From an uncultured Clostridia bacterium (GTDB lineage: Bacteria; Bacillota; Clostridia; TANB77; CAG-508), in contig CANRPS010000012.1 in the NCBI GenBank assembly GCA_947632585.1, forward strand, positions 1-35,298: a stretch of 35,298 nucleotides of DNA, in the 5' to 3' direction. A program made the position numbers and the translations under genes. Position 1 is the stretch's first letter, and every line of letters begins with the position of its first letter. The notes beneath the pieces are model-generated. The model was given only the letters and a program-made list of their open reading frames with translations, was not told the DNA's origin and did no database searches. Shown piece after piece: positions 27,511 to 35,298 of the stretch.

Positions 27511-29454
27511 TTGAAACTAATAATAACAGAAAAACCATCAGTTGCGAGAGAATATGCAAAAGTATTAAAAGTAGATATGCAAAATAAAGGTAGTTATTTA
27601 GAGTCAAATGAATGGATAATTACATGGTGTGTAGGTCATTTGGTAACAATGAGCTATCCTGAAAGATATGATGAAAAATTAAAACAATGGAGGTTAGATA
27701 CACTTCCATTTATACCGAAAGAATATAAGTATGAAATAATAGAAAATGTGAAGAAACAATTTGAAGTCGTGAAAAATTTACTCCAAAGAGATGATGTTAC
27801 AGAGATATATAATGCAGGTGACTCTGGAAGAGAAGGAGAATATATACAAAGATTAGTTTTTATGATGGCAAAACCAAATCCCAATGCAAAAATAAAAAGA
27901 ATTTGGATAGATTCTCAAACTGAAGAAGAAATCTTAAGAGGAATAAGAGAAGCAAAAGATAGTTCTGAATATGATAGCATATCTGATAGCGCATATTTAA
28001 GAGCAAAAGAAGATTATTTGATTGGAATAAATTTTTCTAGACTCCTTTCAATAATTTACGGAAGAAGATTAGCTAAATCGATGAACCAAGATTATTTTGC
28101 AATATCGGTTGGTAGAGTAATGACATGTGTATTAGGGATGATTGTTTCAAGAGAGAGAGAAATCAGAAATTTTGTTAAAACTAAATATTATAAAATAATT
28201 GGTAATTTTACAAATAAAAAAGGAATATTTAAAGCAGAATGGAAAGTAAGTGATAAATCAAAATTAAATAATTCTCCAGTCTTGTATAATGAAAGTGGAT
28301 TTAAAAAAGAAGAAGAAGCTAAGAAATTTATAGAGAGTTTATCTGGAAAGGAAGCAATTGTAACAGAATTAAAAAAAAGTAAACAAAAAGAAAATGCTCC
28401 ACTTTTATTTAATTTAGCAGAGATACAAAATGAGTGTACTAAAAAATTTAAGATAAAACCAGATGAAACATTAGAAGTTATACAAAACCTATATGAAAAA
28501 AAATTAGTTACTTATCCGAGAACAGATGCAAGGGTTTTATCTACAGCAGTTGCTAGAGAAATTAATAAAAACTTAAATGGCTTAGCAAAAGGTTTTAAAG
28601 ATGAAGAAATACAAGAAATTATAAAAAAAATGATAGATGAGAAATATTCTACAAACCTTATTAAAACTAAATATGTAAATGATAAAAAAATAACAGATCA
28701 CTATGCAATAATACCAACAGGCCAAGGATTTGAAAATTATAATGGTTTAAATGAACTTCAAAAAAATGTATATAAACTAATCGTGAAAAGATTTTTAGCA
28801 ATATTTTATCCACCTGCAGAATATAACAAAATAAATGTTACTATAAATATTGAAGAAGAGACTTTTTTAGGGACTGGAAAAGTGTGTACAAAAAGAGGAT
28901 ACTTAGATATATTGAAACCAGAAAATAAAGAGAAAAAAGAAAAAATACAAGATGAAGATAATGAAGATGACGAAGATGAAAACCTTGATTTAGACGTATT
29001 AAATACACTAAAAAAAGGTCAAAAAATTGAGGTGGAAAAATTTGAATTAAAAGATGGAGAAACGTCACCTCCTTCTAGATATAATTCAGGAAATTTAGTA
29101 ATTGCAATGGAAGGAGCAGGAAAATTAATTGAAGATGAAGAATTACGTGAACAACTACGAGGAGCAGGAATAGGCACAAGTGCAACAAGGGGAGAAATTA
29201 TAAAAAAATTAGAACGTATACAATATATAAAAATAAACAATAAAACTCAGATAGTTACACCGACAGAAAGAGGAGAAAAAATTTATGATATTGTAAATCA
29301 AGCAATGCCAGATATGTTAAATCCTAAACTTACGGCTAGTTGGGAAAAAGGATTAGATATGGTAGCAAAAAAACAAATAAAACCTCAAATATTTATGGAT
29401 AAGCTAGAAAAGTATATTAATTCTAAATTTGATAAATTAGTTGTAAAAATGTAG
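27511..29454 (+). CDS. topB: DNA topoisomerase III (type IA)
   Basis: The 647-aa product has a TOPRIM domain (KLIITEKPSVAREYAKVL; VGHLVTMSYPERYD; NAGDSGREGEYIQRL), the catalytic tyrosine in KLVTYPRTDARVLST (Tyr335), and the conserved end GAGIGTSATRGEIIKKLER and GEKIYDIVNQAMPDMLNPKL. It decatenates DNA intermediates in replication and recombination. There is no C-terminal zinc module, unlike topA in this window, and an acidic insert (NEDDEDENLDLD) lies near residue 490. The start is TTG at 27511, with AAAGG ten nt upstream. Confidence 0.95.
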   Translation: MKLIITEKPSVAREYAKVLKVDMQNKGSYLESNEWIITWCVGHLVTMSYPERYDEKLKQWRLDTLPFIPKEYKYEIIENVKKQFEVVKNLLQRDDVTEIYNAGDSGREGEYIQRLVFMMAKPNPNAKIKRIWIDSQTEEEILRGIREAKDSSEYDSISDSAYLRAKEDYLIGINFSRLLSIIYGRRLAKSMNQDYFAISVGRVMTCVLGMIVSREREIRNFVKTKYYKIIGNFTNKKGIFKAEWKVSDKSKLNNSPVLYNESGFKKEEEAKKFIESLSGKEAIVTELKKSKQKENAPLLFNLAEIQNECTKKFKIKPDETLEVIQNLYEKKLVTYPRTDARVLSTAVAREINKNLNGLAKGFKDEEIQEIIKKMIDEKYSTNLIKTKYVNDKKITDHYAIIPTGQGFENYNGLNELQKNVYKLIVKRFLAIFYPPAEYNKINVTINIEEETFLGTGKVCTKRGYLDILKPENKEKKEKIQDEDNEDDEDENLDLDVLNTLKKGQKIEVEKFELKDGETSPPSRYNSGNLVIAMEGAGKLIEDEELREQLRGAGIGTSATRGEIIKKLERIQYIKINNKTQIVTPTERGEKIYDIVNQAMPDMLNPKLTASWEKGLDMVAKKQIKPQIFMDKLEKYINSKFDKLVVKM

Positions 29455-29472
29455 GATTTTTATGTCAAATTA

Positions 29473-29501
29473 TTGACTTTTTGACAAATCCATTATATTA
29501 T
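29473..29501 (+). promoter_or_regulatory. Promoter of the minD operon
   Basis: TTGACT (29473-29478), 17-nt spacer, TATTAT (29496-29501), shortly after the topB stop. Confidence 0.55.
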
Positions 29502-29537
29502 AATAAAAGCAAAAAATCCAAGAAAGGAAGAACAATT

Positions 29538-30332
29538 ATGGGAGAAGTTATAGTTATTACATCAGGAAAAGGCGGGGTTGGTAAAACAACAACAACTGCT
29601 AATTTAGGTTCAAGCTTAGCTTTAGAAGGCAAAAAAGTAGCTTTAATTGATACTGATATTGGCTTAAGGAACTTAGATGTGGTTATGGGATTAGAAAACA
29701 GAATAGTTTATGACATAGTTGATGTTGTTGAAGGCAAATGTAAATTAAGACAAGCCCTAATAAAAGACAAAAGATTTAAAGAATTATATTTATTACCAGC
29801 AGCCCAAACAAGAGATAAATCAGCAGTAAATGAAGAACAAATGAGAAAAATAACAGGAAAACTAAAAGAAGAATTTGACTATATACTTATTGACTGCCCA
29901 GCAGGAATAGAACAAGGATTTAAAAATGCTATAGCAGGAGCAACTAGAGCTTTAGTTGTTACTACTGCAGAAATATCATCAATTAGAGATGCAGACAGAA
30001 TTATTGGATTATTAGAATCATCTAATATAAGAAATCCAGAACTTGTTATAAATAGAATTAGACCTAATATGGTAAGAAAAGGCGAAATGATGGATGTTGA
30101 TGATATTGTAGATTTATTATCAATAGACTTGATTGGAGTTGTACCAGATGATGAGTACATAATAACACAAACTAATAAAGGAGAGCCAGTTATTCAAAAT
30201 AAAAAAGCACCATCAGGAAAGGCTTATTTAGAAATAGCAAAAAGAATATTAGGAGAAGATATTGAAGTAACAATTCCCGGAAGAGAAAAAGGATTATGGG
30301 CAAAAATAAAAAGACTATTTAGAAAAAAATAG
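29538..30332 (+). CDS. minD: Septum-site determining ATPase MinD
   Basis: The 264-aa product begins with the deviant Walker A (VITSGKGGVGKTTTTANLG), followed by LIDTDIGLRNLDVVMGLENR and DYILIDCPAGIEQGF, and ends in an amphipathic membrane-targeting helix (GLWAKIKRLFRKK). It binds the membrane with ATP and, with MinC, blocks division away from midcell; MinE stimulates its ATPase. ATG 29538 follows GAAAGGAAG and gives the standard N-terminus. minC is not in the window; topB lies upstream. Confidence 0.97.
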   Translation: MGEVIVITSGKGGVGKTTTTANLGSSLALEGKKVALIDTDIGLRNLDVVMGLENRIVYDIVDVVEGKCKLRQALIKDKRFKELYLLPAAQTRDKSAVNEEQMRKITGKLKEEFDYILIDCPAGIEQGFKNAIAGATRALVVTTAEISSIRDADRIIGLLESSNIRNPELVINRIRPNMVRKGEMMDVDDIVDLLSIDLIGVVPDDEYIITQTNKGEPVIQNKKAPSGKAYLEIAKRILGEDIEVTIPGREKGLWAKIKRLFRKK

Positions 30333-30370
30333 TTAAAGTAATTTGACTGAAAAATAGTGGAGGTAGGTAG

Positions 30371-31279
30371 ATGTTTGAAAATTTTAGAAACATTTTTAAG
30401 AGAGTTAAGAAAAAAGACCTTCAGAAATCAAACTCAAAAGAAACAGCAAAAGAAAGATTACATTTAGTTCTAATGCAAGATAGGGTAAATGTTTCTGCTG
30501 ATTTTTTGGATTTAATGAGAGCAGAAGTAGTTGAAGTTCTAAAAAAATATATTGAAATTGATGAAAATGGAGTTGACATTAGGCTAACAACAGAAATAAA
30601 TGAAAATGGAGAACAAAGTGTACCAGCCTTATATGCTAATATTCCAATAATAAAAATAAAAGAAGATACAAGAAGTGTAAAGAAAAATGATCAGGGTGAA
30701 CAAATAAAAATAGATCTTTTAAATATAGAAAAGAATGAATTGGAAAAAAAGGAAGAAGAAACTGAAACGGAAAGTGAAGAAGTAGAGGAAGCCGTAGTAG
30801 AAAGTGAAGAAATAGAAGTAATTGAAGCAGAAGACGAAGAAGTAGAAGAAACTGAAGCAGAAAGCGAAGAAGTAGAGGAAGCTGAAGCAGAAAGCGAAGA
30901 AGTAGAAGAAACTGAAATAGAAGACGAAGAAGTAGAGGAAGCTGAAGCAGAAGACGAAGAAGTAGAAGAAGCTGAAACAGAAAGCGAAGAAGTAGAAGAA
31001 GCTGAAGCAGAAGACGAAGAAGTAGAAGAAGCTGAAACAGAAAGTGAAGAAGTAGAAGAAGCTGAAACAGAAAGTGAAGAAGTAGAAGAAGCTGAAACAG
31101 AAGACGAAGAAGTAGAAGAAGCTGAAACAGAAAGTGAAGAAGTAGAAGAAGCTGAAACAGAAGACGAAGAAGTAGAAGAAGCTGAAACAGAAAGCGAAGA
31201 AACAGAAGAAAATGACCATATAGAACCAGATGAAAATAATCAGGAAAAGGATATGGGAAAAGAGGACAATGAGGAATAA
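30371..31279 (+). CDS. minE: MinE with a long acidic repeat tail
   Basis: The 302-aa product is over three times the usual MinE length (about 85-100). Residues 1 to about 98 are a normal MinE: amphipathic start MFENFRNIFKR, SKETAKERLHLVLMQDR (MinD-binding), then the dimerising topological-specificity part (ADFLDLMRAEVVEVLKKYIE...IPIIKIKED). Residues about 129-280 are tandem 10-residue acidic units of the type EVEEAETESE, ending in DHIEPDENNQEKDMGKED. The tail would be highly negative and either disordered or helical. It lies 38 nt after minD, and rodA starts within its end. Confidence 0.92.
   Translation: MFENFRNIFKRVKKKDLQKSNSKETAKERLHLVLMQDRVNVSADFLDLMRAEVVEVLKKYIEIDENGVDIRLTTEINENGEQSVPALYANIPIIKIKEDTRSVKKNDQGEQIKIDLLNIEKNELEKKEEETETESEEVEEAVVESEEIEVIEAEDEEVEETEAESEEVEEAEAESEEVEETEIEDEEVEEAEAEDEEVEEAETESEEVEEAEAEDEEVEEAETESEEVEEAETESEEVEEAETEDEEVEEAETESEEVEEAETEDEEVEEAETESEETEENDHIEPDENNQEKDMGKEDNEE
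30757..31210 (+). repeat. 30-bp tandem repeats coding the acidic MinE tail
   Basis: About 15 in-frame copies of a 30-bp unit (GAAGTAGAAGAAGCTGAAAC followed by AGAA plus AGTGAA, AGCGAA or GACGAA), the first few degenerate. Copies alternate between a Glu-Ser and a Glu-Asp version, suggesting expansion in 60-bp blocks. Copy number is likely to vary between strains. Confidence 0.9.
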
Positions 31280-32375
31280 AATTTTAAAAAATATGGAGTG
31301 GTGGATACTTTTAGCAGCAATATTATTATGTATAGTTGGATTTGTAGCATTGTATTCTTCCACTCAATCAAGTGATTTTGAATCATTAAAAAGACAAATA
31401 ATATGGTTTGCAATAAGTATTTTAATTATGATAATAGTAGCATGTATAAATTATGAATTGTTGGCAAAAATTTCACCAATATTTTATGGATTATCATTAA
31501 TTTTACTTATTGCAGTGCTTTTTACAAAAGCTAGACATGGTGCAAGTAGTTGGTTTAACATTGGGACATTTTCATTACAACCAGGTGAAATTGCAAAACT
31601 TGCTGTAATCCTATTTACTGCTGCTGTAATGGTTAAAATTCAAGAAAAAGGAAAATCTGAAATAAATGTATTTTGGAAATTAGGAATAGTTTTGCTTGTA
31701 GTTGCTTTACCAGTTGGATTAATTATATTACAACCAGATTATGGTACAGCTGCATCATATTTAGTAGCTTTAATTTTAATGTTATTTGTTGCAGGAATTG
31801 ATAAAAAATATATTATTTTTGCAACTTTAGTTGTTGTGATTGCACTGCCATTATTGTATTTCTTTGTATTACCACAACATGCTAAATCCAGAATAGATGT
31901 ATTTCTAAATCCGGAATCTGATCCTAAGAATACAGGATACAATGTACTTCAATCTAAGATAGCAATAGGAGCTGGAGAATTAACTGGAATGGGAATACTA
32001 AATGGAAATCAAACACAACTTGGATACCTATCTCCTAAAACTACAGATTTTATATATTCTGTTATAGGAGAAGAAATGGGATTTATTGTTGCAGGAGGAG
32101 TTATAATTGTATATGTAATTTTAATTACAAGATCTCTTTACGTTGCTAAAACTGCTAGAGATGATGTGGGCTCATATATAGCTGCAGGTATTAGTGGACT
32201 ATTTTTATTCCATATGACTGAAAATATTGGAATGACAATGGGACTTCTTCCAATAACAGGAGTACCATTATTGTTTGTTAGTTATGGAGGAAGTTCATTA
32301 ATAACAAGTTTTATAGGAATAGGTCTTTTGCTTAATATAAGTGGTAATAGAAAAAAGACGATGTTTATTAAATAA
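31269..32375 (+). CDS. rodA: RodA, SEDS-family peptidoglycan polymerase
   Basis: The 368-aa membrane protein has about ten hydrophobic segments. SEDS features seen: IKYxL-type start MEWWILLAAILLCIVG, GASSWFNIGTFSLQPGEIAK, ILQPDYGTAAS, KTTDFIYSVIGEEMGF and the ending GVPLLFVSYGGSSLITSFIG. It polymerises glycan strands for side-wall growth with a class B PBP. minD-minE-rodA is a known Clostridia order, which favours RodA over FtsW. ATG 31269 overlaps the minE end by 11 nt; ATG 31293 is an alternative since AGAGG is very close to 31269. Confidence 0.93.
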   Translation: MRNKILKNMEWWILLAAILLCIVGFVALYSSTQSSDFESLKRQIIWFAISILIMIIVACINYELLAKISPIFYGLSLILLIAVLFTKARHGASSWFNIGTFSLQPGEIAKLAVILFTAAVMVKIQEKGKSEINVFWKLGIVLLVVALPVGLIILQPDYGTAASYLVALILMLFVAGIDKKYIIFATLVVVIALPLLYFFVLPQHAKSRIDVFLNPESDPKNTGYNVLQSKIAIGAGELTGMGILNGNQTQLGYLSPKTTDFIYSVIGEEMGFIVAGGVIIVYVILITRSLYVAKTARDDVGSYIAAGISGLFLFHMTENIGMTMGLLPITGVPLLFVSYGGSSLITSFIGIGLLLNISGNRKKTMFIK

Positions 32376-32386
32376 GGGGAACATAA

Positions 32387-33382
32387 ATGTATTTACATGA
32401 ATTAGAAATAGGAAATGTAAAATTAGAAAACAATATACTTTTGGCTCCAATGGCAGGGATAACAGACCTGCCATTTAGATTGATATGCAAAGAATTCGGA
32501 CCTGCTCTAGTTTGTACTGAAATGATAAGTGCTAAGGCTATATTTTATGATGACACAAAAACAAAAAAACTAATGAATATTGAGGGGGAAAAAAGACCTA
32601 TATCAATACAGATTTTTGGCTCAGATAAAGAATCTCTAGAATATAGTACAAGATATGTTTCAAAAATAGCAGATATTATAGATTTTAATTTAGGATGCCC
32701 TGCTCCTAAAGTTGTTAAAAATGGAGATGGCAGTAAACTTTTAACAGACTTAGAAAAAGCAAGAGAAATGATAGAAACAATTTGTAAAAATTCTAAAGTA
32801 CCTGTTACTATAAAAATAAGAACTGGTTGGGATAAAGAACACATTGTTGCTGTAGAAGTTGCAAAAATTGCAGAAGAAGTAGGAGCAAAAGCTATAATAG
32901 TTCATGGAAGAACAAGATCTGAATTTTATTCAGGTAAATCTGATTTAGAAACCATAAGAAAAGTAAAAGAATCAGTTAATATTCCAGTTATAGGAAATGG
33001 TGACATAGTAGATGAAGAATCTGCAAAAGAGATGTTCGAAAAAACAAATGTAGATGGAATAATGATTGGAAGAGCCTCACTAGGAAATCCATGGATTTTC
33101 AAAAGGATTATAAATTATTTAAAAACAGGTAAAAAATTAGAAGAAATATCTCCTTTAGAAAAATTAAAAACTATAAAGAAACATTTATACTTAGAAATAA
33201 AAGAAAAAGGAGAAGAAGTTGCAATAAAAGAATTTAGAAAACATATAGGAGCATATAGTAAAGGATTAAGTAATTCATCAGAATTTAGAACAAAAATAAA
33301 TAAAATAGAAAACAGATTAGAATTAGAAAATGAAATAGATACTTATTTTACGAGTTTAGAAGGAGGAAATCTTTATGTATAG
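32387..33382 (+). CDS. dusB: tRNA-dihydrouridine synthase DusB
   Basis: The 331-aa flavoprotein reduces specific uridines in tRNA with NADPH. Motifs: ILLAPMAGITDLPFRLICKE at the TIM-barrel start, the catalytic cysteine in DFNLGCPAPKVVKNGDGS, IVHGRTRSEFYSGKSD, FMN-phosphate-binding PVIGNGDIVDE and GIMIGRASLGNPWIF. The helical C-terminal domain is complete. AAGGGGA precedes ATG 32387. It overlaps aspS by 8 nt, so the two are translationally coupled. Confidence 0.95.
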   Translation: MYLHELEIGNVKLENNILLAPMAGITDLPFRLICKEFGPALVCTEMISAKAIFYDDTKTKKLMNIEGEKRPISIQIFGSDKESLEYSTRYVSKIADIIDFNLGCPAPKVVKNGDGSKLLTDLEKAREMIETICKNSKVPVTIKIRTGWDKEHIVAVEVAKIAEEVGAKAIIVHGRTRSEFYSGKSDLETIRKVKESVNIPVIGNGDIVDEESAKEMFEKTNVDGIMIGRASLGNPWIFKRIINYLKTGKKLEEISPLEKLKTIKKHLYLEIKEKGEEVAIKEFRKHIGAYSKGLSNSSEFRTKINKIENRLELENEIDTYFTSLEGGNLYV

Positions 33383-35117
33383 AACAAGAAATTTAGGAGA
33401 ATTAAGAATATCAAATGTTGGGGAGAAAGTTGAACTTGCAGGATGGATTCAAAAAGTTAGAAATTTGGGTGGAATGATGTTTATAGATTTAAGGGACGAA
33501 GATGGTATAACTCAAATTGTTATAAGTGATGAAATATTGCAAAATGAAGCTAAAAATCTTGTAAAAGAAAGCTGTATACATATTGAAGGTAAAGTCGTAG
33601 AAAGAACAAGCAAAAATCCTAAAATGCCAACAGGAGATATAGAGGTTGTAGCAGACAAAATAGAAGTTTTAGGAACTTGTAAAACAGAACTTCCTTTTGA
33701 AATAAATTCTGATGTGGAAGCAAGAGAAGATTTGAGGTTAGAATATAGATTTTTAGATTTAAGAAACGAAAAATTACATAATAATATTTTACTTCGTTCT
33801 AAAATATTAAAAGCCATAAGAGACAAAATGGAAGAATTAGGTTTTCCAGAAATTCAAACACCAATTTTAGCTAATTCTTCTCCAGAAGGAGCAAGAGATT
33901 ATTTAGTACCTAGCAGATTAAATCCTGGAGAATTTTATGCACTTCCACAGGCACCACAACAATTTAAACAACTTTTAATGGTATCTGGATTTAATAAATA
34001 TTTCCAAATAGCTCCATGTTTTAGAGATGAGGATCCAAGAGCAGATAGAGCACCTGGAGAATTTTATCAATTAGACTTTGAAATGGCATTTAGTACACAA
34101 GAAGATATATTTAAAGTAATGGAAGATGTTGTGCCATATATTTTTAAAAAGTTTACAAATTGGAAAGTAGACGAAGGTCCTTTTATAAGAATCCCATATA
34201 GAGAAGCTATGGAAAAATATGGAATTGATAAACCTGATTTAAGAAACCCATTAATTATTCAAGATGTGACTAAACTATTTGATGGTAGTGAGTTTAATGC
34301 ATTTAAAAATAAAACTATTAAAGCAATAGTTGTTCCAAATGGTGCAAAAGAGGGAAGAAAATTCTTTGACAAAATGGGAGAATTTGCAACATCAGAAGAA
34401 GTGGGAGCCAAAGGCTTAGCATGGGTTAAAATAGAAGAAACAGGAGAAGTTACAGGTGGTATTTCTAAATTTATAACACCTGAAATAAAAGAAGGATTAG
34501 AAAAAGATTATGGAGCAGAAAATGGTTCATCTATTTTCTTTATTGCAGATGAATTTTCAAAAGCTCAAAAAATTGCAGGACTAGTTAGAATAGAACTTGG
34601 TAAACGTTTGGATTTGCTAGAAAAAGATGTATATAGATTTTGCTTTATAGTAGATTTCCCAATGTATGAATTATCAGACGAGGGAAAAATAGATTTCTCG
34701 CATAACCCATTTTCTATGCCACAAGGTGGATTAGATGCTTTAGAAAATAAAGAACCATTAGATATACTTGCATATCAATATGATTTAGTATGTAATGGTT
34801 ATGAAATGGCTTCAGGAGCAGTTAGAAATCATAGCCCTGAAATTATGATTAAAGCATTTGAAATTGCAGGCTATACAGAAGAGGATATTAAAGTTAAATT
34901 TGGAGCTTTATATAATGCTTTTCAATATGGAACACCACCACATGCTGGGGCAGCACCTGGAATTGATAGAATGGTAATGTTAATTGCTGATTCACAAAAT
35001 ATAAGAGAGGTAATAGCATTCCCTAAAAATAAAAGAGCTAGAGATTTACTTATGAGAGCTCCTTCTAAAGTTTCGGATGAACAATTAAAAGATGTTCATA
35101 TCAAATTAGATTTATAA
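33375..35117 (+). CDS. aspS: Aspartyl-tRNA synthetase
   Basis: The 580-aa class II enzyme charges tRNA-Asp. Visible: N-terminal OB anticodon-binding domain (VELAGWIQKVRNLGGMMFID), motif 2 region (FRDEDPRADRAPGEFYQLDF), the bacterial GAD insertion (about 290-410), and motif 3 (GAAPGIDRMVMLIADSQNIR). The motif 2 spelling DPRADRAPGEFYQLD differs from the common DLRADRQPEFTQID and marks a separate AspRS subgroup; whether it also charges tRNA-Asn cannot be told from sequence alone. GGAGG is well placed before ATG 33375. No T-box leader is seen; it is the last gene of the minD operon. Confidence 0.97.
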   Translation: MYRTRNLGELRISNVGEKVELAGWIQKVRNLGGMMFIDLRDEDGITQIVISDEILQNEAKNLVKESCIHIEGKVVERTSKNPKMPTGDIEVVADKIEVLGTCKTELPFEINSDVEAREDLRLEYRFLDLRNEKLHNNILLRSKILKAIRDKMEELGFPEIQTPILANSSPEGARDYLVPSRLNPGEFYALPQAPQQFKQLLMVSGFNKYFQIAPCFRDEDPRADRAPGEFYQLDFEMAFSTQEDIFKVMEDVVPYIFKKFTNWKVDEGPFIRIPYREAMEKYGIDKPDLRNPLIIQDVTKLFDGSEFNAFKNKTIKAIVVPNGAKEGRKFFDKMGEFATSEEVGAKGLAWVKIEETGEVTGGISKFITPEIKEGLEKDYGAENGSSIFFIADEFSKAQKIAGLVRIELGKRLDLLEKDVYRFCFIVDFPMYELSDEGKIDFSHNPFSMPQGGLDALENKEPLDILAYQYDLVCNGYEMASGAVRNHSPEIMIKAFEIAGYTEEDIKVKFGALYNAFQYGTPPHAGAAPGIDRMVMLIADSQNIREVIAFPKNKRARDLLMRAPSKVSDEQLKDVHIKLDL

Positions 35118-35166
35118 AAAAAGTACCTTTAATTTAAGAAAAAATCTTAAATTAAAGGTGCTTTTT
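35117..35166 (+). terminator. Terminator of the minD-aspS operon
   Basis: A long inverted repeat AAAAAGTACCTTTAATTTAAG/CTTAAATTAAAGGTGCTTTTT (arms of about 20 bp) ending in T's. Confidence 0.9.
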
Positions 35167-35219
35167 ATTACATAAATGTAACAAAAATATTACATTTAGA
35201 TTAAATCGTATAAAACTAA

Positions 35220-35248
35220 TTGAAATGGGTAGTCCAATTTGTTATAAT
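35220..35248 (+). promoter_or_regulatory. Promoter for a gene beyond the window
   Basis: TTGAAA (35220-35225), 17-nt spacer, TATAAT (35243-35248). No start codon with a good binding site is seen before the window ends. Confidence 0.65.
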
Positions 35249-35298
35249 AAAACAAAAAGCGACATAAAATTTATATTTTTTTCGTAGAACTAGTTATT

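Noticed and set aside
30757..31210. CRISPR-like array
   Set aside because: The 30-bp units are contiguous with no unique spacers and stay in the minE reading frame.
30719..31363. Long minus-strand ORF rich in Phe and Tyr repeats
   Set aside because: It is the mirror of the acidic minE repeat; it has no ribosome binding site or promoter.
33300..33375. T-box or other riboswitch before aspS
   Set aside because: aspS overlaps dusB and there is no room for a leader.

Overview
The window is AT-rich, densely coded DNA from a low-GC, spore-forming member of the Firmicutes, most likely an uncultured Clostridia lineage. The main pointers are PolC-type DNA polymerase III, SpoIVFA/SpoIVFB, PdaA, YqfC/YqfD, spore photoproduct lyase and AGA-dominated arginine coding. 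I cannot name the species.

Layout. 1-160: the structured 3' end of what looks like an IS200/IS605-type element. 220-1213: a small ORF and a NUDIX-pyrophosphatase fusion behind one promoter. 1274-5718: polC. 5948-6306: a small unknown gene with its own promoter and terminator. 6461-9431: topA and an OGG-type DNA glycosylase. 9445-10097: two tandem paralogous mini-genes, each with its own promoter and terminator, with base composition unlike the neighbours. 10212-14181: smc and a tail-anchored small protein. 14248-15782: spoIVFA-spoIVFB. 15853-16578: a sortase. 16615-18956: ligA and a small unknown gene. 19148-20594 (minus): an AgrC/AgrA-like two-component pair. 20893-25124: pdaA-yqfC-yqfD, then an unknown gene and ybeY. 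25143-26173 (minus): spore photoproduct lyase. 26308-27395: rpsF-ssb-rpsR. 27511-29454: topB. 29538-35117: minD-minE-rodA-dusB-aspS. A promoter for a gene beyond the window sits at 35220-35248.

Main discovery. Three recognisable, otherwise intact genes (spoIVFA, ligA and spore photoproduct lyase, the last twice) can only be read as full-length proteins if the ribosome shifts +1 at four places. All four places have the same form: an in-frame CGG codon whose leading C must be skipped so that the following GGN (glycine) is read. In each case the family has a conserved Gly there, and the zero frame stops within 4 to 12 codons. By eye, the other AT-rich genes here contain no in-frame CGG at all, while CGG occurs roughly thirty times in the two other frames, and CGA, CGT and CGC are used as ordinary Arg codons. 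This suggests that CGG is not a normal sense codon in this genome and acts as a dispersed +1 frameshift signal or as part of a CGGN quadruplet read as glycine. The one exception is the compositionally foreign mini-gene at 9504-9722, which has two in-frame CGG codons.

Other points of interest are the duplicated mini-gene cassettes with duplicated promoter and leader, the NUDIX-pyrophosphatase fusion, a MinE with a long acidic repeat tail, an unknown protein sitting where phoH is expected between yqfD and ybeY, an orphan AgrC-like kinase with only one membrane segment, and a folded intergenic element at 19005-19094.
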